A stretch of DNA of 64,000 nucleotides. It comes from Longispora albida DSM 44784 (GTDB lineage Bacteria; Actinomycetota; Actinomycetes; Mycobacteriales; Micromonosporaceae). Below the pieces are notes generated by a model. The model was not told where the DNA came from. It did not search any database and was given only the letters and a program-made list of their open reading frames with translations. Below are positions 17,299 to 25,334 of this stretch, piece after piece. The stretch's first letter is position 1; each line of letters starts with the position of its first letter. Both the position numbers and the translations under genes were made by a program. The stretch is from contig NZ_KB903825.1 in the NCBI RefSeq assembly GCF_000379825.1, forward strand, positions 292,583 to 356,582, given 5' to 3'.

Positions 17299-17718
17299 AT
17301 GTCCAAGGCCACCGTCATCCGCCGCGCCCTGTTCTGGGTCACGACGCTGATCGTCACGGTCGAGTCGGCCGTCGGCGCGTACTGGGACATCGCCCAGATC
17401 GACTACGTACGGGAGGTCTTCGGCCGCCTCGGCTACCCGATGTACTTCGCCGTCCTCATGGGGGCCTGGAAGGCCGGAGCGGTCGCCGCGCTGCTGGTCC
17501 CGCGCTTCCCCCGGCTCAAGGAGTGGGCCTACGCCGGCCTGGTCTTCGTGTACTCGGGTGCCGCCGTCTCCCACTTCGCGGCCGGCGACCCGGCCCCGCA
17601 GGTCGTGACGCCGCTGCTGTTCACCGCGTTCACGCTGACCTCGTGGCTGCTGCGCAGGCCGGCCAGCCGCGACGCCCGGCCGCTGTCGGACTTCGCCCGG
17701 CCGCTGACCGGCCGGTGA
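17299..17718 (+). CDS. DoxX-family membrane protein
   Basis: A 139-residue protein with four predicted membrane helices and the sequence pattern of DoxX-like proteins (LGYPMYFAVLMGAWKAGAVAALLVPRFPRLKEWAYAG). The ATG follows AAAGGAGACAAAA. DoxX proteins are often linked to redox or thiol stress membrane complexes; here the substrate is unknown. It is divergent from the SDR-type gene. Confidence 0.85.
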   Translation: MSKATVIRRALFWVTTLIVTVESAVGAYWDIAQIDYVREVFGRLGYPMYFAVLMGAWKAGAVAALLVPRFPRLKEWAYAGLVFVYSGAAVSHFAAGDPAPQVVTPLLFTAFTLTSWLLRRPASRDARPLSDFARPLTGR

Positions 17719-17819
17719 GGCAGCCGGGGCCGAGGGCCTGAGCGATCAGTCTCTTTTGAAGACCTACTGTAGGCTCGGCGATCAGCGATGGAGCATGACG
17801 GTTTTCCCGAGGGGGCACG

Positions 17820-18074
17820 GTGGATCACGTCCACGTCGCGGCGGAGATCGAGACGGTGCTGTTCACGGAGAAGCAGATCCTCCGGCGGGTCGGCGAGCTG
17901 GCCCGCAGCATCGAAGCAGACCACACCGGCAAGCCAGCTCCGTCCCGCCCGGTGGCCGCGCACCACGTTGGCTTCGACATCGGCGACCACATGATCGTCG
18001 GATACGGGCTGGACTACGCCGGCCGGTACCGCAACCTCCGGTGCTGTGCCGTCCTGGCTGGAGCCGCGTCGTGA
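17820..18074 (+). pseudogene. hpt: Internally deleted hypoxanthine phosphoribosyltransferase remnant
   Basis: The 84-residue frame starts with an Hpt N-terminus (IETVLFTEKQILRRVGELAR, then IEADHTGK) and after about ten residues jumps to the Hpt C-terminus (VGFDIGDHMIVGYGLDYAGRYRNL). Normal Hpt is about 180 residues. The missing middle contains the PRPP loop (usually VEDIIDSGLT) and the catalytic base, so no transferase activity is expected. The deletion is in frame, and the GTG start keeps a good ribosome site (GAGGGGGCACG). Its stop overlaps the HD gene start (GTGA), so its translation may still matter for that gene. Confidence 0.75.
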
Positions 18075-19021
18075 CCGGGGCGCTGGTGCCGACGCCGGGG
18101 CAGACCACGGGTAGCGGCGGCTCGTACACCGACGGGTTGTGGCAGGTCACTGTCCAGCTGCTCCCGGAGGAACTACGGATCCTGCGTGCCCCCGAGGTGC
18201 GGCGGCTGCACTTCGTCGCCCATGCCGGGGCCGCGCGGCTGCTCACCAACCAGACGTACAGCCGGCTCGAACACAGCCTCGGCACCCTCGCGCTCGTGGC
18301 GCACTTCGAGCCGGAGAACACCGGGCTGCGGCTCGCCGCGCTCCTGCACGACGTGGGCCACCTGCCGTTCAGCCACACCCTGGAAGGGCTCGGCGGCCTC
18401 GACCATCACGACCTCGGCCGCGAACTGATCGCCGGCCTCGCGCCCGAAGCGCTGGGATACCTGGACGGGCGGATTCCCAACCCGCTCACGGGAACACCGG
18501 GCCTGATGAACCTCGACCACCTCGACTCCTATGTCCGCAGTGCCCGGGTCAACGGCTGGCTGCCGGTCAGCGCGCCGCGCCTGCTGCGCGCCCTGCGCCT
18601 CACGGACCACGCGGTCGACACCGACGCGGGGACGGCAGACGTGCTGGCCGGCCTGGTCAGCGCCGAGGCCAGGTCACACGCCGCCTGGGACAACGTCGCA
18701 CCGGTCGCCATGCTCAGGGAACTGTGCGGCAGGCTGGGCGAGGACACCGACTTCACCCGGCTCACCGACGACGAGCTCTGGGCACTCCTGGCCCGTGACC
18801 CGCGTACCCGGGACGGAGCACACCGGCTCCGCATGGCCCCGCACGAACTGGAGGCGCGGGCCGTACCGGAGGGCTCCCCCGACGCCAACCACGTGATCCG
18901 CAAGTACTACCTGTCGCCCCCGCTGGTCGACGGCCAGCGGGCCGGGTTCCCGGTCCTGGCCGCGCTCGACGGGCTGCCGCGCCATTTCCGGGTCGCCTGG
19001 CAGGACGCGGTTCGCGGCTAG
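18071..19021 (+). CDS. HD-domain phosphohydrolase (SAMHD1/dGTPase-like)
   Basis: A 316-residue HD protein. The metal-binding signature is clear: SRLEHSLGTLALVAHF (first His), LAALLHDVGHLPFSHTLEG (HD pair) and a later MNLDHLDSYVRSA Asp. This arrangement (H..HD..D) is that of the YdhJ/SAMHD1-like branch, which hydrolyses nucleotides such as dNTPs. The actual substrate is unknown. GTG 18071 overlaps the stop of the hpt remnant, so the two are translationally coupled, which loosely suggests purine metabolism. Confidence 0.87.
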   Translation: MTGALVPTPGQTTGSGGSYTDGLWQVTVQLLPEELRILRAPEVRRLHFVAHAGAARLLTNQTYSRLEHSLGTLALVAHFEPENTGLRLAALLHDVGHLPFSHTLEGLGGLDHHDLGRELIAGLAPEALGYLDGRIPNPLTGTPGLMNLDHLDSYVRSARVNGWLPVSAPRLLRALRLTDHAVDTDAGTADVLAGLVSAEARSHAAWDNVAPVAMLRELCGRLGEDTDFTRLTDDELWALLARDPRTRDGAHRLRMAPHELEARAVPEGSPDANHVIRKYYLSPPLVDGQRAGFPVLAALDGLPRHFRVAWQDAVRG

Positions 19022-19108
19022 GGCCGTCCTCAAAGGACCTGCGGTTCCCGGACGATGCCTGATGCGTCGTGACGGGTGACCGGCCTCGGCTGGATGGACC
19101 TGGAACCC

Positions 19109-19381
19109 TTACGCCGAGTCCGGGCGAGACTGGCGGATCTGCCAGCCGATCGCAGCCGCACCGGCCGCCACCGCCCAGGTCACGAGGGCGGCGCCGACCA
19201 GAGTCAGCCCGAGTACCTGCAGCGACGTGATCTTCTCCCAGTGGGCGATCTCGCAGTCGTCGCAGGCCCTGTACCGCCCCAGATAGAACACCAGCAATCC
19301 GAGTGCGAAGGCTCCCACGCCGACCCAGCCCATCCTGACAAGCCAGGGATTGAGGATAGGAACCGAGCCAGATGCAGCCAT
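19109..19381 (-). CDS. Small two-helix membrane protein
   Basis: A 90-residue hypothetical membrane protein. ATG 19381 follows GGGGAG. Two hydrophobic helices (about 16-34 and 52-74) flank a short loop containing CDDC (RACDDCEIAHWEK), which could be a disulfide or metal pair on one side of the membrane. I do not recognise the family. It is monocistronic and convergent with the HD gene. Confidence 0.7.
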   Translation of the reverse strand: MAASGSVPILNPWLVRMGWVGVGAFALGLLVFYLGRYRACDDCEIAHWEKITSLQVLGLTLVGAALVTWAVAAGAAAIGWQIRQSRPDSA

Positions 19382-19495
19382 CACAACTCCCCACTGTCGA
19401 CACTGAGCGGCACAGTAACAGCTCCGGCGAGCGCGGGTCGCCCCCAGACGCACTGGGGCTGAAGCTCATCACCTGACAGCACAGCGGGAACGGAG

Positions 19496-19529
19496 AAGCC
19501 CCCGGGCGGCCGAGGCAGCCAGGGGGCTT
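19496..19529. terminator. Hairpin terminator after the aldo/keto reductase gene
   Basis: 8-bp stem AAGCCCCC / GGGGGCTT with an 18-base loop, 12 bases past the reductase stop on the minus strand; a short TCTCC follows on that strand. Confidence 0.65.
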
Positions 19530-19540
19530 TCTTCACATGT

Positions 19541-20500
19541 CTAGTACCGCGCGCCGGCCGGGGGCTGGAGGGCGTCGAGTGCGGCCAGGTCCTCGGGAGT
19601 GAGCTTGAGGTCGGCGGCCGCGACGTTCTCCTCCAGGTAGCTGATCCGCTTGGTGCCCGGGATCGGCACCACGTACTCGCCCTGGGCCATCACCCACGCG
19701 ATCGCGACCTGGCCGGGCAGCGCGCCGTGCCGGTTGGCGATGGCGCGGACCGAGTCGACCAGGGCCAGGTTGGCGGCGAGGGCTTCGGCGGCGAACCGGG
19801 GGTTGAGGCGGCGGCGGTCCTCGGGCTCCAGGTCGTCGACGGTGGTGATCCGGCCGGTGAGGAAGCCCCGGCCGAGCGGGGAGAACGGGATGAAGCCGAC
19901 CCCGTTCGCCTCCGTCCAGGCCAGGACGTCGGCCCAGTCCCGCGTCCACAGCGAGTACTCCGACTGGATGCTCGCGACCGGGTGGATCGCGTGGGCCTCC
20001 GCCGCCTGCTCCACGGTCACCTCGGACAGGCCGATCTGGCGGACCTTGCCTGCCGCGACCAGCTCGGCGAACACGCCCCAGGTCTCGGCCAGCGGCACCT
20101 CGGGGTCGACCCGGTGCAGCTGGTACAGGTCGATGTGGTCGGTGCCGAGCCGCTGGAGGGACGCGTCGACGGCCGCGCGGACGTACTCGGGCCTGCCGTT
20201 GATCGTCATGGTCCGCTCCAGGGCCGGGCCGTCGCCGAGGACCAGGCCGGCCTTGGTGGCCAGGGTGACCTCGTCGCGCCGGCCCGCGAGCGCCCGGCCG
20301 ACCAGGAGCTCGTTGTCGAAGGGCCCGTACACGTCGGCGGTGTCGATCAGGGTCACCCCGAGGTCGACCGCCCGGCGGATCACCTTGACCATCTCTTCCG
20401 GTGCCTGGGCCCCGGTCGAGTACGCCCAGGTCATGCCCATGCAGCCGAGGCCGATCGCGCCGACTTCGAGGCCGCCGGCTCCCAGTACACGCTGCTGCAT
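19541..20500 (-). CDS. Aldo/keto reductase
   Basis: A 319-residue NADPH-dependent oxidoreductase of the AKR superfamily (AKR13-like). It has GAIGLGCMGM at the N-terminus, the catalytic Asp and Tyr in LIDTADVYGPFDNE, Lys in VTLATKAGLV, and His in LYQLHRVDP. ATG 20500 follows AGGAGAGTTCTG. It is divergent from the MarR gene, and two matching palindromes in the spacer make it a very likely MarR target. It may detoxify carbonyl compounds; this is inferred from context only. Confidence 0.93.
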   Translation of the reverse strand: MQQRVLGAGGLEVGAIGLGCMGMTWAYSTGAQAPEEMVKVIRRAVDLGVTLIDTADVYGPFDNELLVGRALAGRRDEVTLATKAGLVLGDGPALERTMTINGRPEYVRAAVDASLQRLGTDHIDLYQLHRVDPEVPLAETWGVFAELVAAGKVRQIGLSEVTVEQAAEAHAIHPVASIQSEYSLWTRDWADVLAWTEANGVGFIPFSPLGRGFLTGRITTVDDLEPEDRRRLNPRFAAEALAANLALVDSVRAIANRHGALPGQVAIAWVMAQGEYVVPIPGTKRISYLEENVAAADLKLTPEDLAALDALQPPAGARY

Positions 20501-20514
20501 CAGAACTCTCCTAG

Positions 20515-20532
20515 CTATCAGTGCCCTGTCAG
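20515..20532. promoter_or_regulatory. MarR operator, imperfect copy
   Basis: CTATCAGTGCCCTGTCAG matches 15 of 18 bases of the perfect palindrome that begins 29 bases further on. It sits immediately upstream of the reductase ribosome site, within its likely promoter or leader. Confidence 0.7.
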
Positions 20533-20543
20533 TGCGCTGAACA

Positions 20544-20561
20544 CTATCAGGGCCCTGATAG
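20544..20561. promoter_or_regulatory. MarR operator, perfect palindrome
   Basis: CTATCAGGGCCCTGATAG is a perfect 18-base palindrome, 10 bases before the MarR start. Its length suits a MarR dimer. Its position between the two divergent genes predicts autoregulation plus control of the reductase gene. Confidence 0.8.
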
Positions 20562-20571
20562 AGTCGCAACC

Positions 20572-20982
20572 ATGCTGCTCGGTATCTACATCCGCCGCCT
20601 GGAACAACTCCTGGTCACCGCCAGGACCGAGGCGCTACGCGAGTTCGGGCTGACCGTCCCGCAGCACATGGCGCTGCACGTCCTGGCTGGCTCCCCGGGC
20701 AACTTCTCGGCGGCCCAGCTGGCCAGGGTCAGCTTCGTGACCCCGCAGACCATGTCGACGATCATCACGAACCTGGAGGCCAAGGGCCTGATCACCAGGG
20801 AGCCCTCCGAGGTGCACGCCCAGGTGCTCGTGCTGAGGGTGACCGAGACCGGGCTGGACCTCCTGCACCGCTCGCTGCCGAGAATGCAGGAGATCGAGGA
20901 CCGGCTCCAGGCGTCCTTCACCGAGGCCGAACGCGAGTCCTTCCGCGAGTTCCTCACCCGGTCGATCGGCGCGCTGACCTGA
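20572..20982 (+). CDS. MarR-family transcriptional regulator
   Basis: A 136-residue winged-helix regulator. The DNA-binding region (about 37-95) includes QLARVSFVTPQTMSTIITNLEAKGLITRE and the wing VHAQVLVLRVTETG. ATG 20572 has no clear Shine-Dalgarno and lies only 10 bases beyond the palindrome, so translation may be leaderless or nearly so. Its likely targets are itself and the divergent aldo/keto reductase. Confidence 0.92.
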   Translation: MLLGIYIRRLEQLLVTARTEALREFGLTVPQHMALHVLAGSPGNFSAAQLARVSFVTPQTMSTIITNLEAKGLITREPSEVHAQVLVLRVTETGLDLLHRSLPRMQEIEDRLQASFTEAERESFREFLTRSIGALT

Positions 20983-21055
20983 GTCCCCGGCCGGTGCGCC
21001 GGCGGAATGTATGATCTTCCCGTTTTGTCGGATTTCACGAAACGGGGACGTGCGC

Positions 21056-21601
21056 ATGCCGGCCGCACTGCTGGACACCAAGCTCTCACGCGCCTTCGGG
21101 CATCTGGACATCGACGGCAACGGCGTCATCGAACGCGATGACCTGCTCGCGCTGGGTTCCCGGCTGCTGGCCGGCTTCGGCGAGCCCCCGACCTCGACCC
21201 GCGGGCAGGAGGTCACCCGGACGCTCGACGCCTTCTGGAACACGCTCCTCGGGTACATGGACCTCGACGGCGACGGCATGATCACGCCGGACGAGTTCCA
21301 CCGGGGGATGCGCGGCGCGTTCGTCGAGGGCAGCGAGTACGAGGCCATCTTCGACCCGGCGGCCCAGTCGTTCGCGGTGCTGTGCGACACCGACCACGAC
21401 GGGGAGATCGCCGAGCAGGAATTCCTGGTGATGCAGCAGGCCTTCGGTACCGGCGCCAGCGAGGCACGCCAGGCCTTCACCCGGCTGGACCGCGACGGCG
21501 ACGGCACGGTGACCGTGGCCGAGTACCTGGAGGCCGTCCGCCAGTTCTACACCGGCTCCGACGAGGACGTCCCCGGCAACTGGCTGTACGGCCCGCTGTG
21601 A
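21056..21601 (+). CDS. Four-EF-hand calcium-binding protein (calerythrin-like)
   Basis: A soluble 181-residue protein from ATG 21056 (after GGGGACGTGCGC). It has four canonical 12-residue EF loops: DIDGNGVIERDD (from residue 18), DLDGDGMITPDE (69), DTDHDGEIAEQE (111) and DRDGDGTVTVAE (145). This matches the actinobacterial calerythrin/sarcoplasmic-type sensors or buffers. The stop overlaps the terpene synthase start (GTGA), so both are made from one transcript. Whether calcium affects the cyclase is not known. Confidence 0.93.
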   Translation: MPAALLDTKLSRAFGHLDIDGNGVIERDDLLALGSRLLAGFGEPPTSTRGQEVTRTLDAFWNTLLGYMDLDGDGMITPDEFHRGMRGAFVEGSEYEAIFDPAAQSFAVLCDTDHDGEIAEQEFLVMQQAFGTGASEARQAFTRLDRDGDGTVTVAEYLEAVRQFYTGSDEDVPGNWLYGPL

Positions 21602-22623
21602 CCGGCACCGTGCCACCAGGGGCCTGGCAGCTACCGGTACGTGACCGGTGGCTGCCGGCCCTGGCCGCCCGGATGCCCGGCCTGCTCCTGCCGACCAGGA
21701 TCCACCCGCAGGCACCCGCCATCCGGGAGGCGCTGGCCAGCTGGGCCGCGCGTACCGGGCTGGCCTGCGGTGAGCGGGAAACCGCCCGGCTGCTCGCCGC
21801 CGGGTACGACCGGATGGCGGCACGCGCGCTGTCCGAGGAACCGGTCGAGCGGGCCGTCCTGTTCGCCCGCTGGCTGGCCTGGCTGTTCGCCTTCGACGAC
21901 GAGCTGGACACCGGCGCGTCCAGCCAGGACGCCGGCGCTGTACGCGCGAGGTACGCGATGGTCATGGCAGCGGCCAGCGATCCCCGCGGCCCGTTCGGCA
22001 CACCCCTGGAGACGGCCTTCGCCGACCTGTGGCAGGTCACCAGTGCCCGCACCAGCGTGAGCTGGCGGGACCGGTTCCTGTCCCATATGGACGATCAGCG
22101 CGAGGCCTGGATCTCGGAGACCACGGCGCGCGCGGAAGCCCGGCCGCCGGGCCTCTCCGCGTACGGCGAGCACCGCCGCAGGTCAGCCGGGCAGTTCATC
22201 TTCGATCTGCCCGAGGCCGTCCTCGGGCTGGAGGTGCCGGCGGCGGTGCTGGCCACCGAAGAATGGCGGACGCTCACCGACGCCGCGAACGACGTCACCG
22301 CCTGGTGCAACGACATCGCGTCCCTGCCCAAGGAACTCGCCGCCGGGGAAGTCCACAACTACGTCCTGGTCATCGCCCAGGACCTCGGCTGCGGCATTCC
22401 CGAGGCCGTCGAGCACGTCACCGCGCACATCATCCGCCGCTGCGAGCAGCTGCCAGCCGTGGTGGCCGGCGTCGTCAGGCTGTGCGGCGACCTCGGCATG
22501 CCCGGCGGTGAGATCCGCCGGATCAGCCGGGTCGCCACGGCACTACAGGCCCTTCCTGGTACCCACATGGAATGGCTGCTGGAGTCGGGCCGCTACCACT
22601 CCGGGTCTCCGGTACCAGCCTGA
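21598..22623 (+). CDS. Class I terpene synthase
   Basis: A 341-residue terpene cyclase from GTG 21598. The metal motif is FDDELD (DDELD at residues 100-104), the second metal triad is NDIASLPKE (N238, S242, E246), and the C-terminal Arg-Tyr pair is in SGRYHS. All the essential motifs of a sesquiterpene- or diterpene-type bacterial cyclase are present, so it should ionise a prenyl diphosphate with Mg2+. The product cannot be predicted. It is translationally coupled to the EF-hand gene; no prenyltransferase or P450 gene is next to it. Confidence 0.9.
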   Translation: MTGTVPPGAWQLPVRDRWLPALAARMPGLLLPTRIHPQAPAIREALASWAARTGLACGERETARLLAAGYDRMAARALSEEPVERAVLFARWLAWLFAFDDELDTGASSQDAGAVRARYAMVMAAASDPRGPFGTPLETAFADLWQVTSARTSVSWRDRFLSHMDDQREAWISETTARAEARPPGLSAYGEHRRRSAGQFIFDLPEAVLGLEVPAAVLATEEWRTLTDAANDVTAWCNDIASLPKELAAGEVHNYVLVIAQDLGCGIPEAVEHVTAHIIRRCEQLPAVVAGVVRLCGDLGMPGGEIRRISRVATALQALPGTHMEWLLESGRYHSGSPVPA

Positions 22624-22629
22624 CCCGGC

Positions 22630-24195
22630 TCACTCCCAGCCGGGTGAGTTCGCCGCCAGGGCGCGGGCCAGGCGGCGCTTCATGGTGCGGGCCGTGCCCT
22701 CGCTGATCGACGGGTACTCGGCCTGGAAGTTGGGCCAGTCGACGTCCCAGGCGAGCACGGACTCCACGCCGAACCCGTCAGCTCGCGGGCCCAGCTCGGG
22801 GCGGATCAGGTCGCGGACGAGCGCCAGGCTGACCGGGGTCAGGCCGGCCAGCAGTACGGCGTCGTAGAGGTCCTTGCCCTGCGGGTACTGGTCGGTGGCC
22901 AGCCACATCAGCTTCCACGCGAGGGACAGCTCCGGGGTGGCGGCGAGGACCGGGGCCGCGATGCCCGGGATGGCCAGCGGGGCCGGGGCGAGCGGCAGCG
23001 GCTCCCGGAACACCAGGTCGACCTGCACGCTGCCGTCCGGCAGGCCCGGCACGCGGAATCCGAGCACGATCCGCCGGCCCTCGGCCCGCTCGTAGGTCCA
23101 GATGTCCTCGACCACGGCGTCCGTGCCGTCGACGCCGGCTCCGGGGTGGGCCCTGATGGCGGCGATCAGACCGGCGCGGAGGGCCAGCGCCTGCGGGTCG
23201 TCCGGGCCCAGGGCGTCCGGGAGCACGACGAAGTCGAGGTCACCCGGGTTGCGGGCGGCGTCGCCGAACCAGGCGGCCATGCACGCGCTCCCGCGCAGGA
23301 CGAGCTGCCCGCCCTGCTCGGAACCGGTGAGGACGCCGAGGACGTGGCGCATCGCGGCCAGCCGGGCCGCCTGCCAGCGCTCGCCGGCCGGCTGGTCGGC
23401 GAAGGCCGGCTCCCCGGGCCGGTACGCGTTGGTGTGCTGCTTCATCGCCGGGTCGAACGCCATGCCCTGCGTGACACCCGGCTCCCCCGCGAGCGACCGG
23501 TACGTCTCCGGCAGGTTCTCCCGCCAGTGGTCAGCCGTGCCGGGTAGCCGCCCGTCGAGCTCGCGCTCCGGCAGCAGCCAGCCCACGTCGAGGTACTCGG
23601 CCGAGTCATGGACGACGTACTCCTCCTCGACCGCCAGGATCTCGTACCCGCCGAGCACCGCGAGCAGTTCCTCCAGTGTGGAGTGTGCCTCGGCCCGGCC
23701 CACTCCTCGGCAGCGCTGCGTCACGAACCACTCGCGGGTACCGTCCGGCCGCTGCCGGCGGGCGTTGCGGGACAGACGCGCCCCGTGCTGCTCGGCCAGC
23801 TCGGCCAGGTCGACGAGCCTGCTGGCCGAGGCGTCCGGCAGGAGGAGCTTGACGTGGTGCTCGAAGTACCGGCCCCGGGGTTCGTTCGCGGCCTCGGCGG
23901 CGTCGGCGGGCACGCCATCGTTCCACGGCGCGGCCTCGATCTTCACCCGGCGGATGTTGCCCGAGCCGACGCCGAAGCCGGCGAGCCTGGCCTTCCAGCC
24001 GTCGGCGAGCTCCATCATCTCGGCCAGGGTGCCGTGCCCGGTGGCCGTGATCATCGGCTGGTCGCCGGTCCTGCCCTCGTCCAGCATGATCCTGGTGTAC
24101 TTCACGCCGTTACGCTCGGCGAAGACCGCCAGGTCCGTGGTCTGGTAGGCGTAGACGGTCAGGTGGATGTCGAAGTCGCCCCGCGGCTCGGTCAC
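22630..24195 (-). CDS. AbiEii-like nucleotidyltransferase with duplicated N-terminal domain
   Basis: A 521-residue protein. The C-terminal half (about 270-521) resembles AbiEii/AbiGii-type nucleotidyltransferases: LRGSACMAAWFGDAARNPGDLDF gives the GS motif (302-303) and DxD pair (319, 321), followed by VQVDLVFREPL and ELSLAWKLMWLATDQYPQGKDLYDAVLL. The N-terminal ~200 residues appear to be two copies of one domain (about 8-95 and 112-195; compare DIHLTVYAYQTTDLAVFAER with EHHVKLLLPDASASRLVDLA). I do not recognise this domain. No AbiEi antitoxin gene is adjacent, so a toxin-antitoxin role is unproven. Confidence 0.75.
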   Translation of the reverse strand: MTEPRGDFDIHLTVYAYQTTDLAVFAERNGVKYTRIMLDEGRTGDQPMITATGHGTLAEMMELADGWKARLAGFGVGSGNIRRVKIEAAPWNDGVPADAAEAANEPRGRYFEHHVKLLLPDASASRLVDLAELAEQHGARLSRNARRQRPDGTREWFVTQRCRGVGRAEAHSTLEELLAVLGGYEILAVEEEYVVHDSAEYLDVGWLLPERELDGRLPGTADHWRENLPETYRSLAGEPGVTQGMAFDPAMKQHTNAYRPGEPAFADQPAGERWQAARLAAMRHVLGVLTGSEQGGQLVLRGSACMAAWFGDAARNPGDLDFVVLPDALGPDDPQALALRAGLIAAIRAHPGAGVDGTDAVVEDIWTYERAEGRRIVLGFRVPGLPDGSVQVDLVFREPLPLAPAPLAIPGIAAPVLAATPELSLAWKLMWLATDQYPQGKDLYDAVLLAGLTPVSLALVRDLIRPELGPRADGFGVESVLAWDVDWPNFQAEYPSISEGTARTMKRRLARALAANSPGWE

Positions 24196-24289
24196 GCGCA
24201 GATCGTCTCACGCACCCCGAAGCGCTTCACGGTTACCAGAGTTTGTCGATGTCACCCGGATAGAGCGCGATTCTGGTGTGGTGAAAGGC

Positions 24290-24636
24290 TTCACGGCGTT
24301 CCTGGGCCGCCGGCGAGAAGAAAGCCCGGCTGGCGTCCCTCCGATGAGGACAGTGCCGGGCAGCAGGTCGGCCTTCGCGGTGACGACAGTGCTCAGCCCG
24401 CCGGCCTGGTACCGGTGCCCGCCGTGCTCGATCTCCTTGGTGAGGATGTCGAGGGCCGCCAGCACGGTGCCGCCGTCGAGCAGGAGGACGGTTCGCGGGC
24501 TCAGTACCGGATCATGCACTGTGAGCGGGGCAGGGCCAGCGCCAGGATCGGACGGCCATGCCTCCTCCTGGATCGCCCTGACCTGCACCAGCAGCGGGCC
24601 CGGCAGCTCGGCTTCCGGGCAGGACCTGATCTCCAC
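24290..24636 (-). pseudogene. GNAT acetyltransferase fragment
   Basis: From GTG 24636 the frame encodes a GNAT N-terminal half (VEIRSCPEAELPGPLLVQVR ... EAWPSD ... LAALDILTKEIEHGGHRYQAGGLSTVVT). The acetyl-CoA loop expected next (normally xRGxGxGxxL) is absent, and the frame continues into unrelated sequence until a stop at 24208. It therefore lacks its cofactor site. The boundary of the homologous part lies at roughly 24290-24370. The interval between here and 24195 shows nothing else. Confidence 0.65.
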
Positions 24637-24673
24637 CGGCCGATTATCGCTCCGGCGGCACCGTGTTTCTGTG

Positions 24674-25324
24674 TCAGGCACCGATCTCGGGCGTACCCGG
24701 GCCGACGATCTCACCCGTGATCGTGGACTGCCGGGCACCAGCGACGGCCGCCGCGAGCGGAGCGAAGGCCGGGAGCTGGAGGCCCTGCGCCCCGTAGATG
24801 ATCCGCGCCGTGGCGACGGCGAACCACGGGGCTGCCGGGCCGTGCAGCATCAACGGCTCGCCGACCTCGTACCGGAGCACGAACGACCAGCGCGACAGGT
24901 CACACGCGAACTCGACCACCCCGTTGTGCCAGAAGCTCAGCCACCGGCCCATGTAGTCACACAGGAACCGCTCGCTGGTCAGGCTGGTCCGGACGTGGGC
25001 GTGGTCGCGCCACTGCACGGCGGCCATCGCCTCGGCCTTGCGCCGGGCGCTGGCGTTGCCGATCGCGTCGGCGGCCATGCCGGCGGCCACGAACGCCGTC
25101 GAGCCGAACCAGAACGAGTTGCTCTGGTTGTACGTGACGTTCATGCCGTACAGCCGCGAGTAGCCGAGGATCGCGTCGCCGTAGCGGATCTCGTTCGGCT
25201 GGAGCCGCAGCGCCGAGGGCGGGAGTACCGGGACGTCGCCGCCCGTTGCCAGGTGCTCGTACAGCCGGCAGGCGCTGACCCAGCCGTCGTTCAGCGCCGC
25301 GTCCAGCGGGTTCGCCTTGCTCAT
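24674..25324 (-). CDS. Hypothetical protein downstream of the FHA-ABC transporter
   Basis: A 216-residue protein that I do not recognise. It lacks a signal peptide, has one moderately hydrophobic central stretch (SFWFGSTAFVAAGMAADAIGN), then an Arg/Lys segment (ASARRKAEAMAAVQWRDHAHV) and a beta-rich C-terminal part (FLCDYMGRWLSFWHNGVVEFAC), resembling a lipid- or PH-like fold. It is 10 bases downstream of the FHA-ABC transporter gene on the same strand and likely belongs to that operon. Confidence 0.7.
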   Translation of the reverse strand: MSKANPLDAALNDGWVSACRLYEHLATGGDVPVLPPSALRLQPNEIRYGDAILGYSRLYGMNVTYNQSNSFWFGSTAFVAAGMAADAIGNASARRKAEAMAAVQWRDHAHVRTSLTSERFLCDYMGRWLSFWHNGVVEFACDLSRWSFVLRYEVGEPLMLHGPAAPWFAVATARIIYGAQGLQLPAFAPLAAAVAGARQSTITGEIVGPGTPEIGA

Positions 25325-25334
25325 CGTGTCTTCT

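Noticed and set aside
22630..24195. Complete AbiE toxin-antitoxin system
   Set aside because: No AbiEi-type antitoxin gene is adjacent; only a GNAT fragment and the terpene synthase flank it.
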